DNA of 64,000 nucleotides from NCBI RefSeq assembly GCF_003994235.2, contig NZ_RYFG02000025.1, positions 23,657 to 87,656 of the forward strand, read 5' to 3'. Shown here piece after piece: positions 23,443 through 34,485 of the stretch. The translations under genes were made by a program, and so were the position numbers. Under the pieces are notes generated by a model that worked only from the letters and a program-made list of their open reading frames with translations, was not told where the DNA came from and did no database searches. The DNA is from Candidatus Methylobacter oryzae (GTDB taxonomy: Bacteria > Pseudomonadota > Gammaproteobacteria > Methylococcales > Methylomonadaceae). Position 1 is the first letter of the stretch. Every line of letters starts with the position of its first letter.

Positions 23443-25062
23443 ATGAAAATGAGCTTTGATTCAAAAAGGATTCTGGTGATCGAGGATCAATCGATCATAC
23501 GAGAGACTATTAAACACATATTATATTCGTTAGATGCACGGCATATTGTTGAAGCCGGAACCGGCATTAACGGAATAGTTGAGATGAGACGCCGTCAATT
23601 CGATATCGTTCTTTGCGATTATCAGCTTGGCGATGGTAAAAACGGCCAGCAGGTTCTGGAAGAAGCAAAGTATTATAAGTTACTGCCTTCCGGCGCTATT
23701 TTTATCATGATTACCGTTGAGCAAAGCAAGAACATGGTGCTCAGTGCTCTCGATTGCAAGCCTGATGATTATCTGATAAAGCCCTTTAACCGCTTACAAC
23801 TTTCAACCCGAATCGAACGCTGTATTGCGCGTAAAGAATATCTTGCCAGTATTGAGCGGGAAATAGATAGCGGCAATGTTTATCAGGCAATACAAAACTG
23901 CGAAAAACTACTCCAGCAGGGCAATAAAAAAACACACTTGCAGGTATTAAAGATACATGCCGAATTAGCCCTTATCATCAGGGACTTTAAAACAGCCAAA
24001 AGAATTTATGAAGAAATTTTGGCAGAAAGAGATCTACCTTGGGCTAAGTTGGGCTTAATCATTATTGCCTTTTTAGAGAGCGATTATGAGCAGTCCGTTG
24101 AATCGCTTAAGCAATTTATTGATCAATACCCTATGATGCTGGAAGCTTATGATTGGTTGGCAAAGTCGTATGAAGCTTTAGGCGATGATGAAGAAGCATT
24201 AGCTGTGCTTAACCAAGCAATAGATATTTCTCCTCAAACTATTTTAAGACAGCAACGCTTAGCTTCGTTGGCCGATAAAGTTGAAAATATTGAGATCGCA
24301 AAAAAAGCTTATAAAGCTGCCGTTAATTTAGGCAAGTATTCTGTACATGGATCGTCCAATGATTTTTCAGGACTAGCCAGGGCTCACTTAAAGTCTAATT
24401 CCGCCAATGACGCAATGAAGATATTAAATGAGATGAATAAGTCTTTTTTTAATGATCCCGATTCAAGGCTTAGAGCTGCTATTTTGGAAATCGAGATTCA
24501 GAACGCAAAACATAACGGCGCAATGGCGGAGAGGTGTTATGAAAAAGCTTTCAAATTAAATGACCAATTTGGCAAGCAAATATCCAGGGAGCTGCGCCTG
24601 GAAATGGCAAAGCTCAGTTATTTAAGCGGGGCTAATAATACTGTCGACGAAATCCTTGAGGATTTAATTAAAACCAATATCGATGATAAAAGTTTTATCG
24701 CTGAAATAGATAAAATGTGCAGCACGTTTATTGACGAAAATTATGCCAAGAATTTGACCAATCGGATAAAGCAGGAGTTAATTGATATTAATAACGAAGG
24801 GGTTAGCTTATTTAAAGAAGGCCGGATCAAAGAGGCGTTAGCGGTTTTTGAAGATGCTATCGAAAAAATGCCGAATAACCAAACGATCACTTTAAATTTA
24901 TTGAAAATTATTATTCACGACCTTAAAAGATCTAAACCCGATGTTAAAAAATTAAAGCAAGCTCAGTCTTATATTAATAAGGCTATTCAAATAGGTGTTA
25001 CTCACGATCAAATCGGTAATATCCAAAAAGAGTTAGATGGTATTGTAGATTCAATTCATTAG
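23443..25062 (+). CDS. Response regulator receiver protein with TPR repeats
   Basis: A 539-residue cytosolic protein. Residues 8-125 are a CheY-like receiver with acidic pocket Glu14-Asp15, phospho-acceptor Asp59 (VLCDYQLG) and Lys113 (LIKPFN). The rest is alpha-helical with TPR motifs, e.g. EAYDWLAKSYEALGDDEEALAVLNQAI and EGVSLFKEGRIKEALAVFEDAI. There is no DNA-binding or enzymatic domain, so phosphorylation probably alters a protein interaction. The architecture is like VieB-type regulators. No histidine kinase is adjacent. The ATG at 23443 follows AAGGATAAT; ATG 23449 is an alternative. The AT content is higher than in flanking genes. Confidence 0.85.
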   Translation: MKMSFDSKRILVIEDQSIIRETIKHILYSLDARHIVEAGTGINGIVEMRRRQFDIVLCDYQLGDGKNGQQVLEEAKYYKLLPSGAIFIMITVEQSKNMVLSALDCKPDDYLIKPFNRLQLSTRIERCIARKEYLASIEREIDSGNVYQAIQNCEKLLQQGNKKTHLQVLKIHAELALIIRDFKTAKRIYEEILAERDLPWAKLGLIIIAFLESDYEQSVESLKQFIDQYPMMLEAYDWLAKSYEALGDDEEALAVLNQAIDISPQTILRQQRLASLADKVENIEIAKKAYKAAVNLGKYSVHGSSNDFSGLARAHLKSNSANDAMKILNEMNKSFFNDPDSRLRAAILEIEIQNAKHNGAMAERCYEKAFKLNDQFGKQISRELRLEMAKLSYLSGANNTVDEILEDLIKTNIDDKSFIAEIDKMCSTFIDENYAKNLTNRIKQELIDINNEGVSLFKEGRIKEALAVFEDAIEKMPNNQTITLNLLKIIIHDLKRSKPDVKKLKQAQSYINKAIQIGVTHDQIGNIQKELDGIVDSIH

Positions 25063-25102
25063 CCTAAGGGTACGTATCATTTAAAGGCTAAAGAAGGACT
25101 AT

Positions 25103-25126
25103 GAGCTTCAAAAGCTCTAAGTTTTA
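25103..25126 (+). terminator. Weak terminator after the receiver-TPR gene
   Basis: GAGCTT (25103-25108) and AAGCTC (25112-25117) form a short stem followed by TAAGTTTTAGG. A longer stem TTAGCCT..AGGCTAA lies just upstream at 25061-25091. Confidence 0.4.
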
Positions 25127-25155
25127 GGAGTGCCGTCGGAGTAGGGAAGAAGTGT

Positions 25156-25180
25156 GGCCGGGCAGATGAGCTGCCCGGCC
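25156..25180 (-). terminator. Terminator of the EF-G2 gene
   Basis: A perfect 10-bp GC stem, GGCCGGGCAG (25156-25165) and CTGCCCGGCC (25171-25180), with a 5-base loop lies 11 bases past the EF-G2 stop. On the minus strand it is followed by ACACTTCTTCCC, a poor U-tract. The symmetry means it could also act on plus-strand transcripts. Confidence 0.65.
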
Positions 25181-25191
25181 GGATTTACAGC

Positions 25192-27276
25192 TTATTTCTT
25201 TTTTTCGCGCTCGTTTACTTCTTTGATAACTTCGTCCGCTACGTTTTTCGGGCACGGCATGTAGTGCGAGAATTCCATGGAGAACTGGCCGCGGCCGGAA
25301 GTCATGGTGCGCAAGTCGCCGATATAACCGAACATATCGCTCAGCGGTACGTCAGCTTTGATACGCACCCCGGTAATACCGGCATCTTGAGACTTAATCA
25401 TGCCGCGACGGCGGTTTAAGTCACCGATCACGTCACCAACGTTCGCTTCAGGCGAGAACACGTCTACTTTCATAATCGGTTCCAATAATTGCGGAGCCGC
25501 CTTGGGAATGGACTGACGATACGCTGCGCGAGCAGCGATTTCAAAAGCGATAGCTGACGAGTCAACCGCATGGAAAGCGCCGTCGGTCAGGTTTACTTTG
25601 AAATCCAGGCATGGGAAACCTGCCAACACGCCTTTGTCGATACTGGCTTTGAAGCCTTTTTCAACTGCCGGCCAGTATTCGCGCGGTACGTTACCACCGG
25701 TTACAGTCGATTCGAACACAAAACCGCTGCCTGGCTCGCCCGGCTCGATGATGTAGTTGATCTTGCCGTATTGGCCTGAACCGCCGGATTGTTTTTTGTG
25801 CGTGTATTCGTCTTCAACGCGTTTGGTGATGGTTTCGCGGTAAGCCACCTGTGGCTTGCCGACGTTCACTTCAACGCCATGAGTACGTTTCAGGATGTCC
25901 ACTTTGATATCCAGGTGCAACTCGCCCATGCCTTTGATGATGGTTTCGCCGCTTTCCTCGTCGGTTTCAACGCGGAATGAAGGGTCTTCCTGTATCATCT
26001 TGCCCAAGGCAATGCCCATTTTCTCGTTGCTGCTTTTATCCTTAGGCGAAATGGCGATAGAGATAACGGGATCAGGGAATACCATCGGCTCCAGAGTGGC
26101 CGGTTTGTCAGGATCGCACAAAGTATGACCGGTCTGAACGTTTTTCAAGCCGATCAGCGCAACGATATCGCCGGCTTGTGCAGTCTCGATTTCGGAACGG
26201 GTATCGGCGTGCATTTCCACCATACGGCCGACACGTTCGGTTTTGCCGGTATAGGTATTCAACAAGGTATCGCCTTTTTTCAGGCGACCTGAATAGATCC
26301 GGATGAAATTCAAAGCGCCAAAGCGGTCGTCCATAATTTTAAAGACCAATGCACGCACTGGACGGTCGGCATCGACAATCGCGTGTTCGCCGGTCGGGTT
26401 GCCTTCCAGGTCGACTTCCGGTTGTGGATTGACTTCAGTCGGGCTGGGCAGATAATCGATAACGCCATCCAGTACCAATTGCACGCCTTTGTTTTTGAAC
26501 GAAGAACCGCAATAGGTCGGGAAGAAATCCATTTTAATGGTGCCCTTGCGGAGGCAGCTCTTGAGCTGGTCAATGGTGGGCTCTTCGCCTTCCAGATATT
26601 TTTCCATGATGTCGTCGTCCTGATCGACGACCTGGTCAATCAGCTTCGCGCGCCATTCTTCGACATCCGCTTCCATATCGGCAGGCACGTCTTGAATTTC
26701 GTATTTCATCGGGTCGCCGGAGTTATCCCAAATCCAAGCTTTGCGGGTTAACAGGTCAACCACGCCGGAGAATTGGTCTTCGCGGCCGATAGGCAGGGTC
26801 ATCACGACCGGTACCGCACCCAACACGTCTTCGACTTGTTTGACGACGCGGTAAAAATCGGCGCCTAATCTATCCAACTTGTTGACGTAAATAAGACGGG
26901 CGACTTTGGAATCGTTGGCATAGCGCCAGTTGGTTTCGGATTGGGGCTCCACGCCGCCTGAACCGCAGAACACGCCGACACCGCCGTCCAGAACTTTCAG
27001 TGAACGGTAAACTTCAATAGTAAAGTCAACGTGGCCTGGAGTATCGATGATGTTGAAGCGGTGGTCTTTCCAGAAACAAGTGGTAGCGGCCGATTGGATG
27101 GTGATGCCTCGTTCCGCTTCCTGTTCCATAAAGTCCATGGTTGACTCGCCTTCATGAACTTCGCCGATTTTGTGGATTTTACCGGTGAGTTTCAAAATCC
27201 GTTCGGTAGTCGTTGTTTTACCGGCATCAACGTGGGCGAAGATACCAATGTTTCTGTAATGCGATAAATCTGTCAT
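25192..27276 (-). CDS. fusA2: Elongation factor G, second copy (EF-G2 type)
   Basis: A translational GTPase of 694 residues with the full EF-G domain set. The G domain has [12 protein letters not shown] (P-loop), DTPGHVDF and NKLDR. Domain II follows, then III-V with [17 protein letters not shown] and the [11 protein letters not shown] loop. The sequence closely follows the stand-alone EF-G2 of Vibrio and related bacteria (for example [19 protein letters not shown]) rather than the EF-G of the rpsL-rpsG-fusA-tufA operon, which is absent here. It is therefore likely a second copy with a role in elongation or ribosome recycling that differs between species. It is transcribed alone, behind a long leader. 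Confidence 0.9.
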   Translation of the reverse strand: MTDLSHYRNIGIFAHVDAGKTTTTERILKLTGKIHKIGEVHEGESTMDFMEQEAERGITIQSAATTCFWKDHRFNIIDTPGHVDFTIEVYRSLKVLDGGVGVFCGSGGVEPQSETNWRYANDSKVARLIYVNKLDRLGADFYRVVKQVEDVLGAVPVVMTLPIGREDQFSGVVDLLTRKAWIWDNSGDPMKYEIQDVPADMEADVEEWRAKLIDQVVDQDDDIMEKYLEGEEPTIDQLKSCLRKGTIKMDFFPTYCGSSFKNKGVQLVLDGVIDYLPSPTEVNPQPEVDLEGNPTGEHAIVDADRPVRALVFKIMDDRFGALNFIRIYSGRLKKGDTLLNTYTGKTERVGRMVEMHADTRSEIETAQAGDIVALIGLKNVQTGHTLCDPDKPATLEPMVFPDPVISIAISPKDKSSNEKMGIALGKMIQEDPSFRVETDEESGETIIKGMGELHLDIKVDILKRTHGVEVNVGKPQVAYRETITKRVEDEYTHKKQSGGSGQYGKINYIIEPGEPGSGFVFESTVTGGNVPREYWPAVEKGFKASIDKGVLAGFPCLDFKVNLTDGAFHAVDSSAIAFEIAARAAYRQSIPKAAPQLLEPIMKVDVFSPEANVGDVIGDLNRRRGMIKSQDAGITGVRIKADVPLSDMFGYIGDLRTMTSGRGQFSMEFSHYMPCPKNVADEVIKEVNEREKKK

Positions 27277-27758
27277 GTTTTCACTCTAAAGTTGGGCATA
27301 AAAAACTTTTGTGGTGACCACTCTCAATAAACTCATAAAGTAAAGCTTGTTGAGGAATCGTACCGGGGCGTAGGCTACATACCGTAACCGCAGTCACACA
27401 ACCTAAGACCGCGGTGGCGGTAGCCAACGGAGTGGATGAAATGCGTCGGATACATGCAAGTAGCTCAAAGCCGAGTGAGGTGCTTATTTATGGTCACCAT
27501 CGCTGCTCACTCGTCCAGCTTCGAAAGCTTTCTATTTTAACCTAAAAACTTTAGTAAAAACATAGAAAACCCATGTGTTGTGTTGTAGTAAAGTTAAAAC
27601 GGCCAAATTTAGTCAGATATTGGTGATGGGTTTAGAAATTATGCAGGCATCATTCCAAGCATTTTTTACTTTGTAAAGCCTAGGTAATATCTATTTTGCA
27701 GCTATAGTTACTGACTTCGTTATTGTAAAATGACCGATTGTAAGCAGGGGTTCCGATT
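27277..27758. other. Divergent intergenic region upstream of EF-G2 and the CBS gene
   Basis: 482 bases hold the control regions of two divergent genes. Nothing codes. Inverted repeats are seen: GGCTAC (27373-27378) with GTAGCC (27429-27434) plus flanking CCGC/GCGG complementarity, GGTGACC (27313-27319) again as GGTCACC (27495-27501), and AAACCCAT (27567-27574) with ATGGGTTT (27626-27633). On the EF-G2 side these would form a structured leader of over 200 bases. No clear -35/-10 pair was found for either gene. Confidence 0.45.
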
Positions 27759-28184
27759 ATGATTATCGCCGATATTATGACTACCAATCCGGTTACAGTT
27801 AATATGGATACTGAGCTATTGGAGATCAAAGAGATCTTTGATCATGTCTATTTTCACCATTTGTTGGTTGAAGATGAATCGGATAACACTTTTGCGGGGA
27901 TTATCTCCGACCGGGACTTGTTGCGGGCGCTGAGTCCTTATATTCATACAGCTGCCGAAACTTTACGCGATCAAGAAACATTAAGAAAACGCGCTCATCA
28001 GGTCATGACCCGTCAGCTTGATACTGTAACGCCTGAAACTGATTGCAATGTTGCCGTGCAAAGAATGTTGGATGCGGATATATCCTGCATGCCCGTTATC
28101 GGCAATGACGGGGCTATCTTAGGTATCGTTACTTGGAAGGATTTTCTAAAAACTTATCTAAAACAACAATCCGTGAACCCATAA
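27759..28184 (+). CDS. CBS-pair domain protein
   Basis: A 141-residue cytosolic protein made of two CBS motifs (IMTTNPVTVNMDTELLEIKEIFDH and VMTRQLDTVTPETDCNVAVQRML), with a GIISDRDLLRAL strand-helix after the first and GIVTWKDFLKTYL after the second. CBS pairs bind adenosyl ligands such as AMP, ATP or SAM and act as sensors. Without a partner domain its target is unknown. The ATG at 27759 follows AGGGG. A downstream GC hairpin separates it from the HDOD gene. Confidence 0.85.
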   Translation: MIIADIMTTNPVTVNMDTELLEIKEIFDHVYFHHLLVEDESDNTFAGIISDRDLLRALSPYIHTAAETLRDQETLRKRAHQVMTRQLDTVTPETDCNVAVQRMLDADISCMPVIGNDGAILGIVTWKDFLKTYLKQQSVNP

Positions 28185-28275
28185 CTATATGACTATTAAA
28201 TGGAATTGAACTCATGATCTTTAATCGGTAGAAAATAGCCAATTGCGTCTTTGCCGGTATGACTGAGTAGATGTT

Positions 28276-28291
28276 GCCCGCCTGGGCGGGC
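28276..28291. terminator. GC-rich hairpin between CBS and HDOD genes
   Basis: GCCCGCC (28276-28282) and GGCGGGC (28285-28291) make a 7-bp stem with a 2-base loop (or 6 bp with a 4-base loop). The tail ATTAAGATATTAATAT is AT-rich but without a T-run. It could terminate the CBS gene or be a short palindromic repeat, a motif common in intergenic spacers. Confidence 0.45.
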
Positions 28292-28315
28292 ATTAAGATA
28301 TTAATATAAAAACAA

Positions 28316-29857
28316 ATGACATCGAAGAACGATCCTCTGGAACTCAATATGATTGCAATGGACATGCAAATAATCCCTCCCAAAATTATAGCGGAACCGC
28401 TGACGCTTAATGGATGGACGCATGTGCTCTGCAATGAGGAAATGCCTATATTTTCGAATACCGCCCTCTGTATTCACGATATCTTAAACGATGACAGAAA
28501 AGGTGCTATGGAGTTGGCTTCCGTTATTTTGCAGGACCCGAATCTTACGGTTAAATTATTAAAAATCAGTAACACGCCTCATTACAATCCATCTCGTCAG
28601 AAAATGGTTACCGTATCCCGTGCCATTATTATGATTGGTTCCGAGGTTATTCGGGAATTAACGTTGGTATGCTCTTTTTTTGAGGCCATTCTCTCGTCGA
28701 CTAATAAGGAGCAGGCCAATGAAGAAATAGCCCAAGCCATTCATGCGGCAGTACATGCGAAGTCGATAGCGATTGCGCTGAACGATAAATCGCCGGAAGA
28801 GGTTTTTATTGCTACGCTGCTTAATCATATTGGCAGTATTTCTTTTTGGTGTTTTTGCGGTGAGCAGGGAGATCGCATTCAGACACTGATAAATAAAGAA
28901 AATTTCAGTCGAGAAGACGCCGAGAAAAAAGTGTTGGGTTTTAAATTGACAGAGCTGGGCGCTTCCTTGAGTAAGGCCTGGAAATTAGGCAGTCTAGTGG
29001 AGGAATCGATTAAATCGGGCCCGCTTTCCAAAAATCCCAGGGTGGAATTGGTCCATTTAGGTTATGAAATAACCGATGCATTGAAGGACGGGGTCGGTTC
29101 AAGAAAATATGAAGTTTGTGTCAGCAAAATTGAGACCCTTACCAAACAGAGTAGAAGAGTTATAAAAGAGAAGCTTCAAAATAATACCGCCACCGCATCC
29201 GATATCGCTTGTCAATTTGGAGCCACCGATGCGGCGATGATCATTCAAAGCCGTTTAACTCAAGCGTTCAAGATGGAAGAAGTGACGCCGGTTGTTGATA
29301 AAAAACAGCTGCAACTGCAAATTTCGCAGGATATTATGTCAATAATAAGTGACCGGATTGACATTAATTTATTGCTGGAAACTGTGCTTGAAGGGATTCA
29401 TCGAGGCATAGGCATGGATCGAACGATTTTTTCCCTGTTAGGTGCGGATAAACAAACCCTTAAAGAAAGGATGTCTTTGGGATGGCGTAAAGAATCGTAT
29501 GAGCATAAGATTCTCTTCGATATTTTAGATACGCCGGCTAATCTATTTTTTCATGCGTTTTCCAGCGGACAGCCATTCTGGGCTAAACCTTCGGTTAATG
29601 CTAAGTTGTACACTCTTCGGGATATTCATGTGGTTGGAAAAAATGAGTGTTTTCTTATGCCGATTTTTTCCAATAAAACGCCTATCGGATTGATTTATGC
29701 CGATCGGGCAATTAATAATCAACCGTTAACGGCAGAAGAGTTTAATACGTTCAAATATTTTGCCCAGCAAGCCAATATAGGCGTTACCGTTTATCGTATG
29801 CAGCGTGCCGCTAGCGGAAAAAAAGGCGGCGGTGCCGATCAAGATAATGTTTATTGA
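28316..29857 (+). CDS. HDOD domain and GAF domain signalling protein
   Basis: A 513-residue cytosolic protein. Residues ~45-240 form an HDOD domain (DPNLTVKLLKISNTPHYNP and ATLLNHIGSISFW). A helical linker follows, then a GAF domain at about 335-500 (ILETVLEGIHRGIGMDRTIFSLL-like region, QPFWAKPSV, FLMPIFSNKTPIGLIYADR). HDOD proteins are non-enzymatic HD relatives that often connect to c-di-GMP, motility or stress signalling, and GAF domains sense small ligands. The exact role here is unknown. The ATG at 28316 has a weak ribosome site. The end overlaps the aat stop by seven bases, convergently. Confidence 0.85.
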   Translation: MTSKNDPLELNMIAMDMQIIPPKIIAEPLTLNGWTHVLCNEEMPIFSNTALCIHDILNDDRKGAMELASVILQDPNLTVKLLKISNTPHYNPSRQKMVTVSRAIIMIGSEVIRELTLVCSFFEAILSSTNKEQANEEIAQAIHAAVHAKSIAIALNDKSPEEVFIATLLNHIGSISFWCFCGEQGDRIQTLINKENFSREDAEKKVLGFKLTELGASLSKAWKLGSLVEESIKSGPLSKNPRVELVHLGYEITDALKDGVGSRKYEVCVSKIETLTKQSRRVIKEKLQNNTATASDIACQFGATDAAMIIQSRLTQAFKMEEVTPVVDKKQLQLQISQDIMSIISDRIDINLLLETVLEGIHRGIGMDRTIFSLLGADKQTLKERMSLGWRKESYEHKILFDILDTPANLFFHAFSSGQPFWAKPSVNAKLYTLRDIHVVGKNECFLMPIFSNKTPIGLIYADRAINNQPLTAEEFNTFKYFAQQANIGVTVYRMQRAASGKKGGGADQDNVY

Positions 29858-30546
29858 GACTGCCAAGCGGATGGCTTGGCAGGGCTGTCGCAATATTGGT
29901 CGAGTAGCTTTACAAAATAATCCCGATCAATTTCTTCAGCGCCAAAGCTTGCCAGATGCTTGGTGTGCACCTGACAGTCTATTAATTGATAGTCCCAATA
30001 TTTAAGTTGTTGAACCAAAACGGCAAAAGCCACTTTGGAGGCGTCGGTTCTGGTATGAAACATCGATTCGCCTAAAAAAACCTGGCCCAATGTCACCCCG
30101 TATAATCCCCCAACCAGTTCATCGCCATCCCAAGCTTCAATAGAGTGAGCAAATCCGGCTTGATGCAATTGATTATATGCAGTCTTAATTTCTTCAGTAA
30201 TCCATGTGCCTGCACTATCTTTACGAGGAGCTGCGCAGGCGGTAATGACTTGATTAAAGGCGCGGTCAAAAGTTACTGAAAAAATATTTTTGCGTAAGGT
30301 TTTTCGTAAACTACTGGAAATGATCAGCTTATCGGGAAATAAAACCAGGCGCGGGTCAGGCGACCACCATAAAATAGGCTCGTCGTGGTTATACCAGGGA
30401 AAGATGCCATGCCGATAAGCATTCAGCAAACGTTTTGGGGATAGGCACCCCCCGATAGCGAGCAAACCGTCCGGTTCGCGGAGCGCTTGACTCACTAACG
30501 GGAAATCTTGCTCTGGGTTTCCGGGGTCAAGAACCGTCAGTCGCAT
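29851..30546 (-). CDS. aat: Leucyl/phenylalanyl-tRNA-protein transferase
   Basis: Aat transfers Leu or Phe from tRNA to N-terminal Lys or Arg of proteins, marking them for ClpAP through the N-degron pathway. The 231-residue sequence shows GLLAIGGCLSPKRLLNAYRHGIFPWY, WWSPDPRLVL, TWITEEIKTAYNQLHQAGFAHSIE and GESMFHTRTDASKVAF, all family hallmarks. It lies 46 bases behind trxB on the same strand and probably shares its transcript. clpA or infA, the usual neighbours in enterics, are not present. Confidence 0.95.
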   Translation of the reverse strand: MRLTVLDPGNPEQDFPLVSQALREPDGLLAIGGCLSPKRLLNAYRHGIFPWYNHDEPILWWSPDPRLVLFPDKLIISSSLRKTLRKNIFSVTFDRAFNQVITACAAPRKDSAGTWITEEIKTAYNQLHQAGFAHSIEAWDGDELVGGLYGVTLGQVFLGESMFHTRTDASKVAFAVLVQQLKYWDYQLIDCQVHTKHLASFGAEEIDRDYFVKLLDQYCDSPAKPSAWQSQ

Positions 30547-30592
30547 GGCTTAAATTTCAAGATGCCGAGCTGAAAGGAGATCCGGATGCAGC

Positions 30593-31582
<990 letters not shown>

Positions 31583-31753
31583 TTAATTATGAAGATGAAA
31601 GCGTGTTTCGTAAACTGTTTTTATCCGTATGGTTGGAGAACATTGGAAGAACTGTGAACACTGGGGGTTATTCGGGGGATTACTAATGTAAAACATTGCA
31701 TTCTTGATCTATAATCATGTTTTCTTGGTAATTTATATGACGAGTTGTTGAAC

Positions 31754-34036
31754 ATGGCTGCTGTGATGGAAGAAAGACCCTTTCGCGGTTTGCGTGAAGT
31801 CGCCTTATTGGGCTTTATCGCAAGCGGATTATTTTTTTTAATTTCGTTGGTCACTTTTAGTAATGAAGATGCAGGTTGGACGCACAGCGGATCAGTGCAG
31901 ACGGTCTCCAATGCTTGCGGTGTTCTTGGCGCATGGATTGCGGATTTCATGCTCAGTTGCTTCGGCCTGGTCGCTTACCTGTTTCCGGTTATTATTTTTT
32001 GGCAAGGTTACCTGATTTACACTCAAGGCAGGCAAGATCGTGAAAAAACGGTCATTGCGCTGCAATGGGTAGGGTCTATCGCAACCATTGTTTCAGGCTC
32101 TGCATTATTAAATTTATATCTGTTGAGAATAGGGATCGAGCTACCCAGCAACACCGGGGGCATTTTAGGCCAGGAAACCGGCAATGCCTTGCTGGTTATG
32201 TTAGGCAATTCAGGGGCAACACTGCTTTTGTTAGTGGTTTTACTGGCTGGAGTCACTCTAGTTACCGGTTTGTCATGGGTCGCGCTGATCGATGTTATCG
32301 GTAAATATACCGTATTTATTTGTCGTTTTTTTTGCACCACCATTTTAGGGCTATTACAGGATCATTCAGCCAAGCGCGCCCAAGCATTAGTTAATAAACC
32401 CGCAAGACCCGAGCCTAAGAAGAAAATCCTCGCTAAAGTCATACCGACGAATATCGAAAAGCCAGTTGAAAAAATAGCAAAAAACACGATTCCCGCCAAA
32501 AAACAGCCGGCCGTTAAATATGACGCCAGTAAAGGCGTTTTGCCTTCCCTGGAGCTATTGGATCATAGAGACACTCGCGTTATAGGATATTCTCAATCCG
32601 ACCTCGAAGAAATGTCGCGCTTAGTGGAAGATATTCTGGCTGATTTTAATGTCGTCGTCTCTGTAGTCGGTTTTCATCCCGGTCCGGTTATTACCCGTTT
32701 TGAATTACAGCCTGCGGCTGGAGTTAAAGTCAGCCGTATCAGTACCTTGTCTAAAGACCTGGCCAGGGCTTTGTCGGTTACCAGCGTTCGTATCGTTGAA
32801 ATTATCCCCGGCAAGTCGGTGGTTGGTCTTGAAATTCCTAACCGCGAGCGGGAGATGGTGACTTTACGCGAGTTATTGGTGTCGTCGCCGTTTGAAAAAT
32901 CAAAATCGTTGCTGACGTTGGCGATGGGCAAGGACATTGCCGGTACGCCGATGGTTGCCGATCTTGGCAAAATGCCCCATGCGTTGGTTGCCGGTACCAC
33001 GGGTTCCGGTAAATCGGTCGCGATCAATACGATGATTCTCAGCCTGCTTTATAAAGCCACGCCGGAGCAGGTGCGCTTGATCATGATTGACCCGAAGATG
33101 CTGGAATTGTCGGTTTATGAAGGTATTCCGCATTTGCTAACCCCTGTCGTAACCGATATGAAAGAAGCCAGCAATGCGCTACGCTGGGCGGTTGCGGAAA
33201 TGGAAAGGCGCTATAAATTAATGTCCAAAATGGGCGTCAGGAACTTAGCCGGTTTTAATCAGTTAATAGAAGACGCAACGGCAAGAGGCGAGACCATTCG
33301 CGATCCGATGTTCCAAATGATCAATCCGCTGGAGGAAGGGGAAGAGTATCCCTCTTTAACCACTCTGCCCAGCATCGTCATTGTAATCGACGAACTAGCC
33401 GATATGATGATGATTGTCGGCAAAAAAGTTGAAGAGTTGATTGCGCGCTTGGCGCAAAAGGCGAGGGCGGCCGGTATCCATTTAATATTAGCCACGCAAC
33501 GCCCATCGGTCGACGTATTGACCGGTTTGATTAAAGCTAACGTGCCAACCCGGATTTCGTTCCAAGTATCTTCGCGTATCGACTCGCGCACGATTCTCGA
33601 CCAAGGCGGAGCGGAGGCTTTGCTAGGTAATGGCGATATGCTGTTCTTACCCTCGGGCACCAGTATTCCGATGCGCGCCCACGGCGCATTTGTCGATGAT
33701 CATGAAGTGCATCGCGTGGTTGAGTTTTTAAAACAAACCGCGCCGCCCAATTATTTGGAAGATATCACCCGGGATTCTTCCGATTCCAGCGACGGCTATA
33801 GCATGAGTGGCGGCGGTGGCGGTAACGGCTCAGAAACCGATGCCTTGTACGACGAGGCCGTGCAATTTGTCACTGAGACCCGTAAAGCTTCTATATCCAG
33901 CGTGCAAAGACGCTTTAAAGTCGGTTACAACCGCGCCGCAACGATGATCGAAGACATGGAAGCGGCCGGTGTTGTCAGTCCTCCGGAAAGCAACGGCTCA
34001 AGAGTCGTGTTGGCGCCTCCTCCTGTAAGGGATTAA
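31754..34036 (+). CDS. ftsK: DNA translocase FtsK
   Basis: FtsK pumps DNA at the division septum and activates XerCD at dif. Four N-terminal membrane helices (about 20-190) are followed by a short basic linker ([16 protein letters not shown]). The motor comes next, with Walker [15 protein letters not shown] and Walker [14 protein letters not shown], and then [15 protein letters not shown]-terminal gamma domain with [18 protein letters not shown] binds KOPS sites. At 760 residues it has a short linker, as in Pseudomonas, not the long enteric one. The ATG at 31754 is chosen over two TTG codons just upstream. Confidence 0.95.
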   Translation: MAAVMEERPFRGLREVALLGFIASGLFFLISLVTFSNEDAGWTHSGSVQTVSNACGVLGAWIADFMLSCFGLVAYLFPVIIFWQGYLIYTQGRQDREKTVIALQWVGSIATIVSGSALLNLYLLRIGIELPSNTGGILGQETGNALLVMLGNSGATLLLLVVLLAGVTLVTGLSWVALIDVIGKYTVFICRFFCTTILGLLQDHSAKRAQALVNKPARPEPKKKILAKVIPTNIEKPVEKIAKNTIPAKKQPAVKYDASKGVLPSLELLDHRDTRVIGYSQSDLEEMSRLVEDILADFNVVVSVVGFHPGPVITRFELQPAAGVKVSRISTLSKDLARALSVTSVRIVEIIPGKSVVGLEIPNREREMVTLRELLVSSPFEKSKSLLTLAMGKDIAGTPMVADLGKMPHALVAGTTGSGKSVAINTMILSLLYKATPEQVRLIMIDPKMLELSVYEGIPHLLTPVVTDMKEASNALRWAVAEMERRYKLMSKMGVRNLAGFNQLIEDATARGETIRDPMFQMINPLEEGEEYPSLTTLPSIVIVIDELADMMMIVGKKVEELIARLAQKARAAGIHLILATQRPSVDVLTGLIKANVPTRISFQVSSRIDSRTILDQGGAEALLGNGDMLFLPSGTSIPMRAHGAFVDDHEVHRVVEFLKQTAPPNYLEDITRDSSDSSDGYSMSGGGGGNGSETDALYDEAVQFVTETRKASISSVQRRFKVGYNRAATMIEDMEAAGVVSPPESNGSRVVLAPPPVRD

Positions 34037-34038
34037 CG

Positions 34039-34227
34039 GTGAATATTGCGTTGATCGGAGCCGCCATCGCATTGATGGCGACTTTGGGCGGTATCGTTAT
34101 GATCAGGCGCAAAGCCTCCCAGCAGCCCATACACGTTAAAATTGTTCTTTTCGGGCTTTATTTCTGGGGCTTGGCATTTCTGCAGTTGCTTATATTTGCT
34201 TTGGCATATCACTGGATCAAAGCCTGA
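34039..34227 (+). CDS. Small two-helix membrane protein of unknown function
   Basis: A 62-residue protein with two hydrophobic helices (IALIGAAIALMATLGGIVMI and IVLFGLYFWGLAFLQLLIFALAY) joined by a basic turn (RRKASQQPIHVK). The GTG start at 34039 lies two bases after the ftsK stop, with GTAAGGGATT as a possible ribosome site inside ftsK, implying coupling. The family is not recognised. Close linkage to ftsK hints at a membrane or division role, but nothing more can be said. Confidence 0.6.
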   Translation: MNIALIGAAIALMATLGGIVMIRRKASQQPIHVKIVLFGLYFWGLAFLQLLIFALAYHWIKA

Positions 34228-34403
34228 TCTGAATGAAGCGAAGCGCTTAAAATCGCATTCAACAACTTAATTGTGGTTTTACGCAATCAGTATTCAGCCG
34301 TGATGTTTCGGCGAGTTAATTATAGAGGGCTGTTGCGTAAGATGCATGGTTTTCTGGAAATAGTCATTCGATATACAAGAAAATAATCAACCTCTTGGGC
34401 TTA

Positions 34404-34430
34404 TTGACAACAGCGTAACGAGCTGATAAT
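34404..34430 (+). promoter_or_regulatory. Sigma-70 promoter of the hrcA operon
   Basis: A perfect TTGACA at 34404-34409 is followed by GATAAT at 34425-34430 (15-base gap; TAATTT at 34427 gives 17). Transcription would start near 34437, at the edge of the CIRCE operator, so bound HrcA would block initiation. Confidence 0.7.
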
Positions 34431-34438
34431 TTGCCGCG

Positions 34439-34465
34439 CTGGCACTCGTCTTGATGGAGTGCTAA
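34439..34465 (+). promoter_or_regulatory. CIRCE operator (HrcA binding site)
   Basis: CTGGCACTC, nine bases, then GAGTGCTAA matches the CIRCE consensus TTAGCACTC-N9-GAGTGCTAA with two differences in the left arm. It lies 21 bases upstream of the proposed hrcA GTG. HrcA represses through this element and GroEL promotes HrcA folding. No second CIRCE is seen before grpE, dnaK or dnaJ. Confidence 0.92.
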
Positions 34466-34485
34466 TTTTAGTCGCAGAGGTTGGT

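Noticed and set aside
34231-34260. AAGCG-AAG-CGCTT mini-hairpin within GAATG/CATTC arms after the small membrane protein
   Set aside because: Possible weak transcript end, but the 5-bp arms and lack of a T-run are too weak to call.
34320-34420. GAGGGCTGTTGCGTAAG sequence and later GACAACAGCGTAAC as possible insertion-sequence ends
   Set aside because: Only short similarity, no transposase and no matching target duplication; better explained as the hrcA promoter region.
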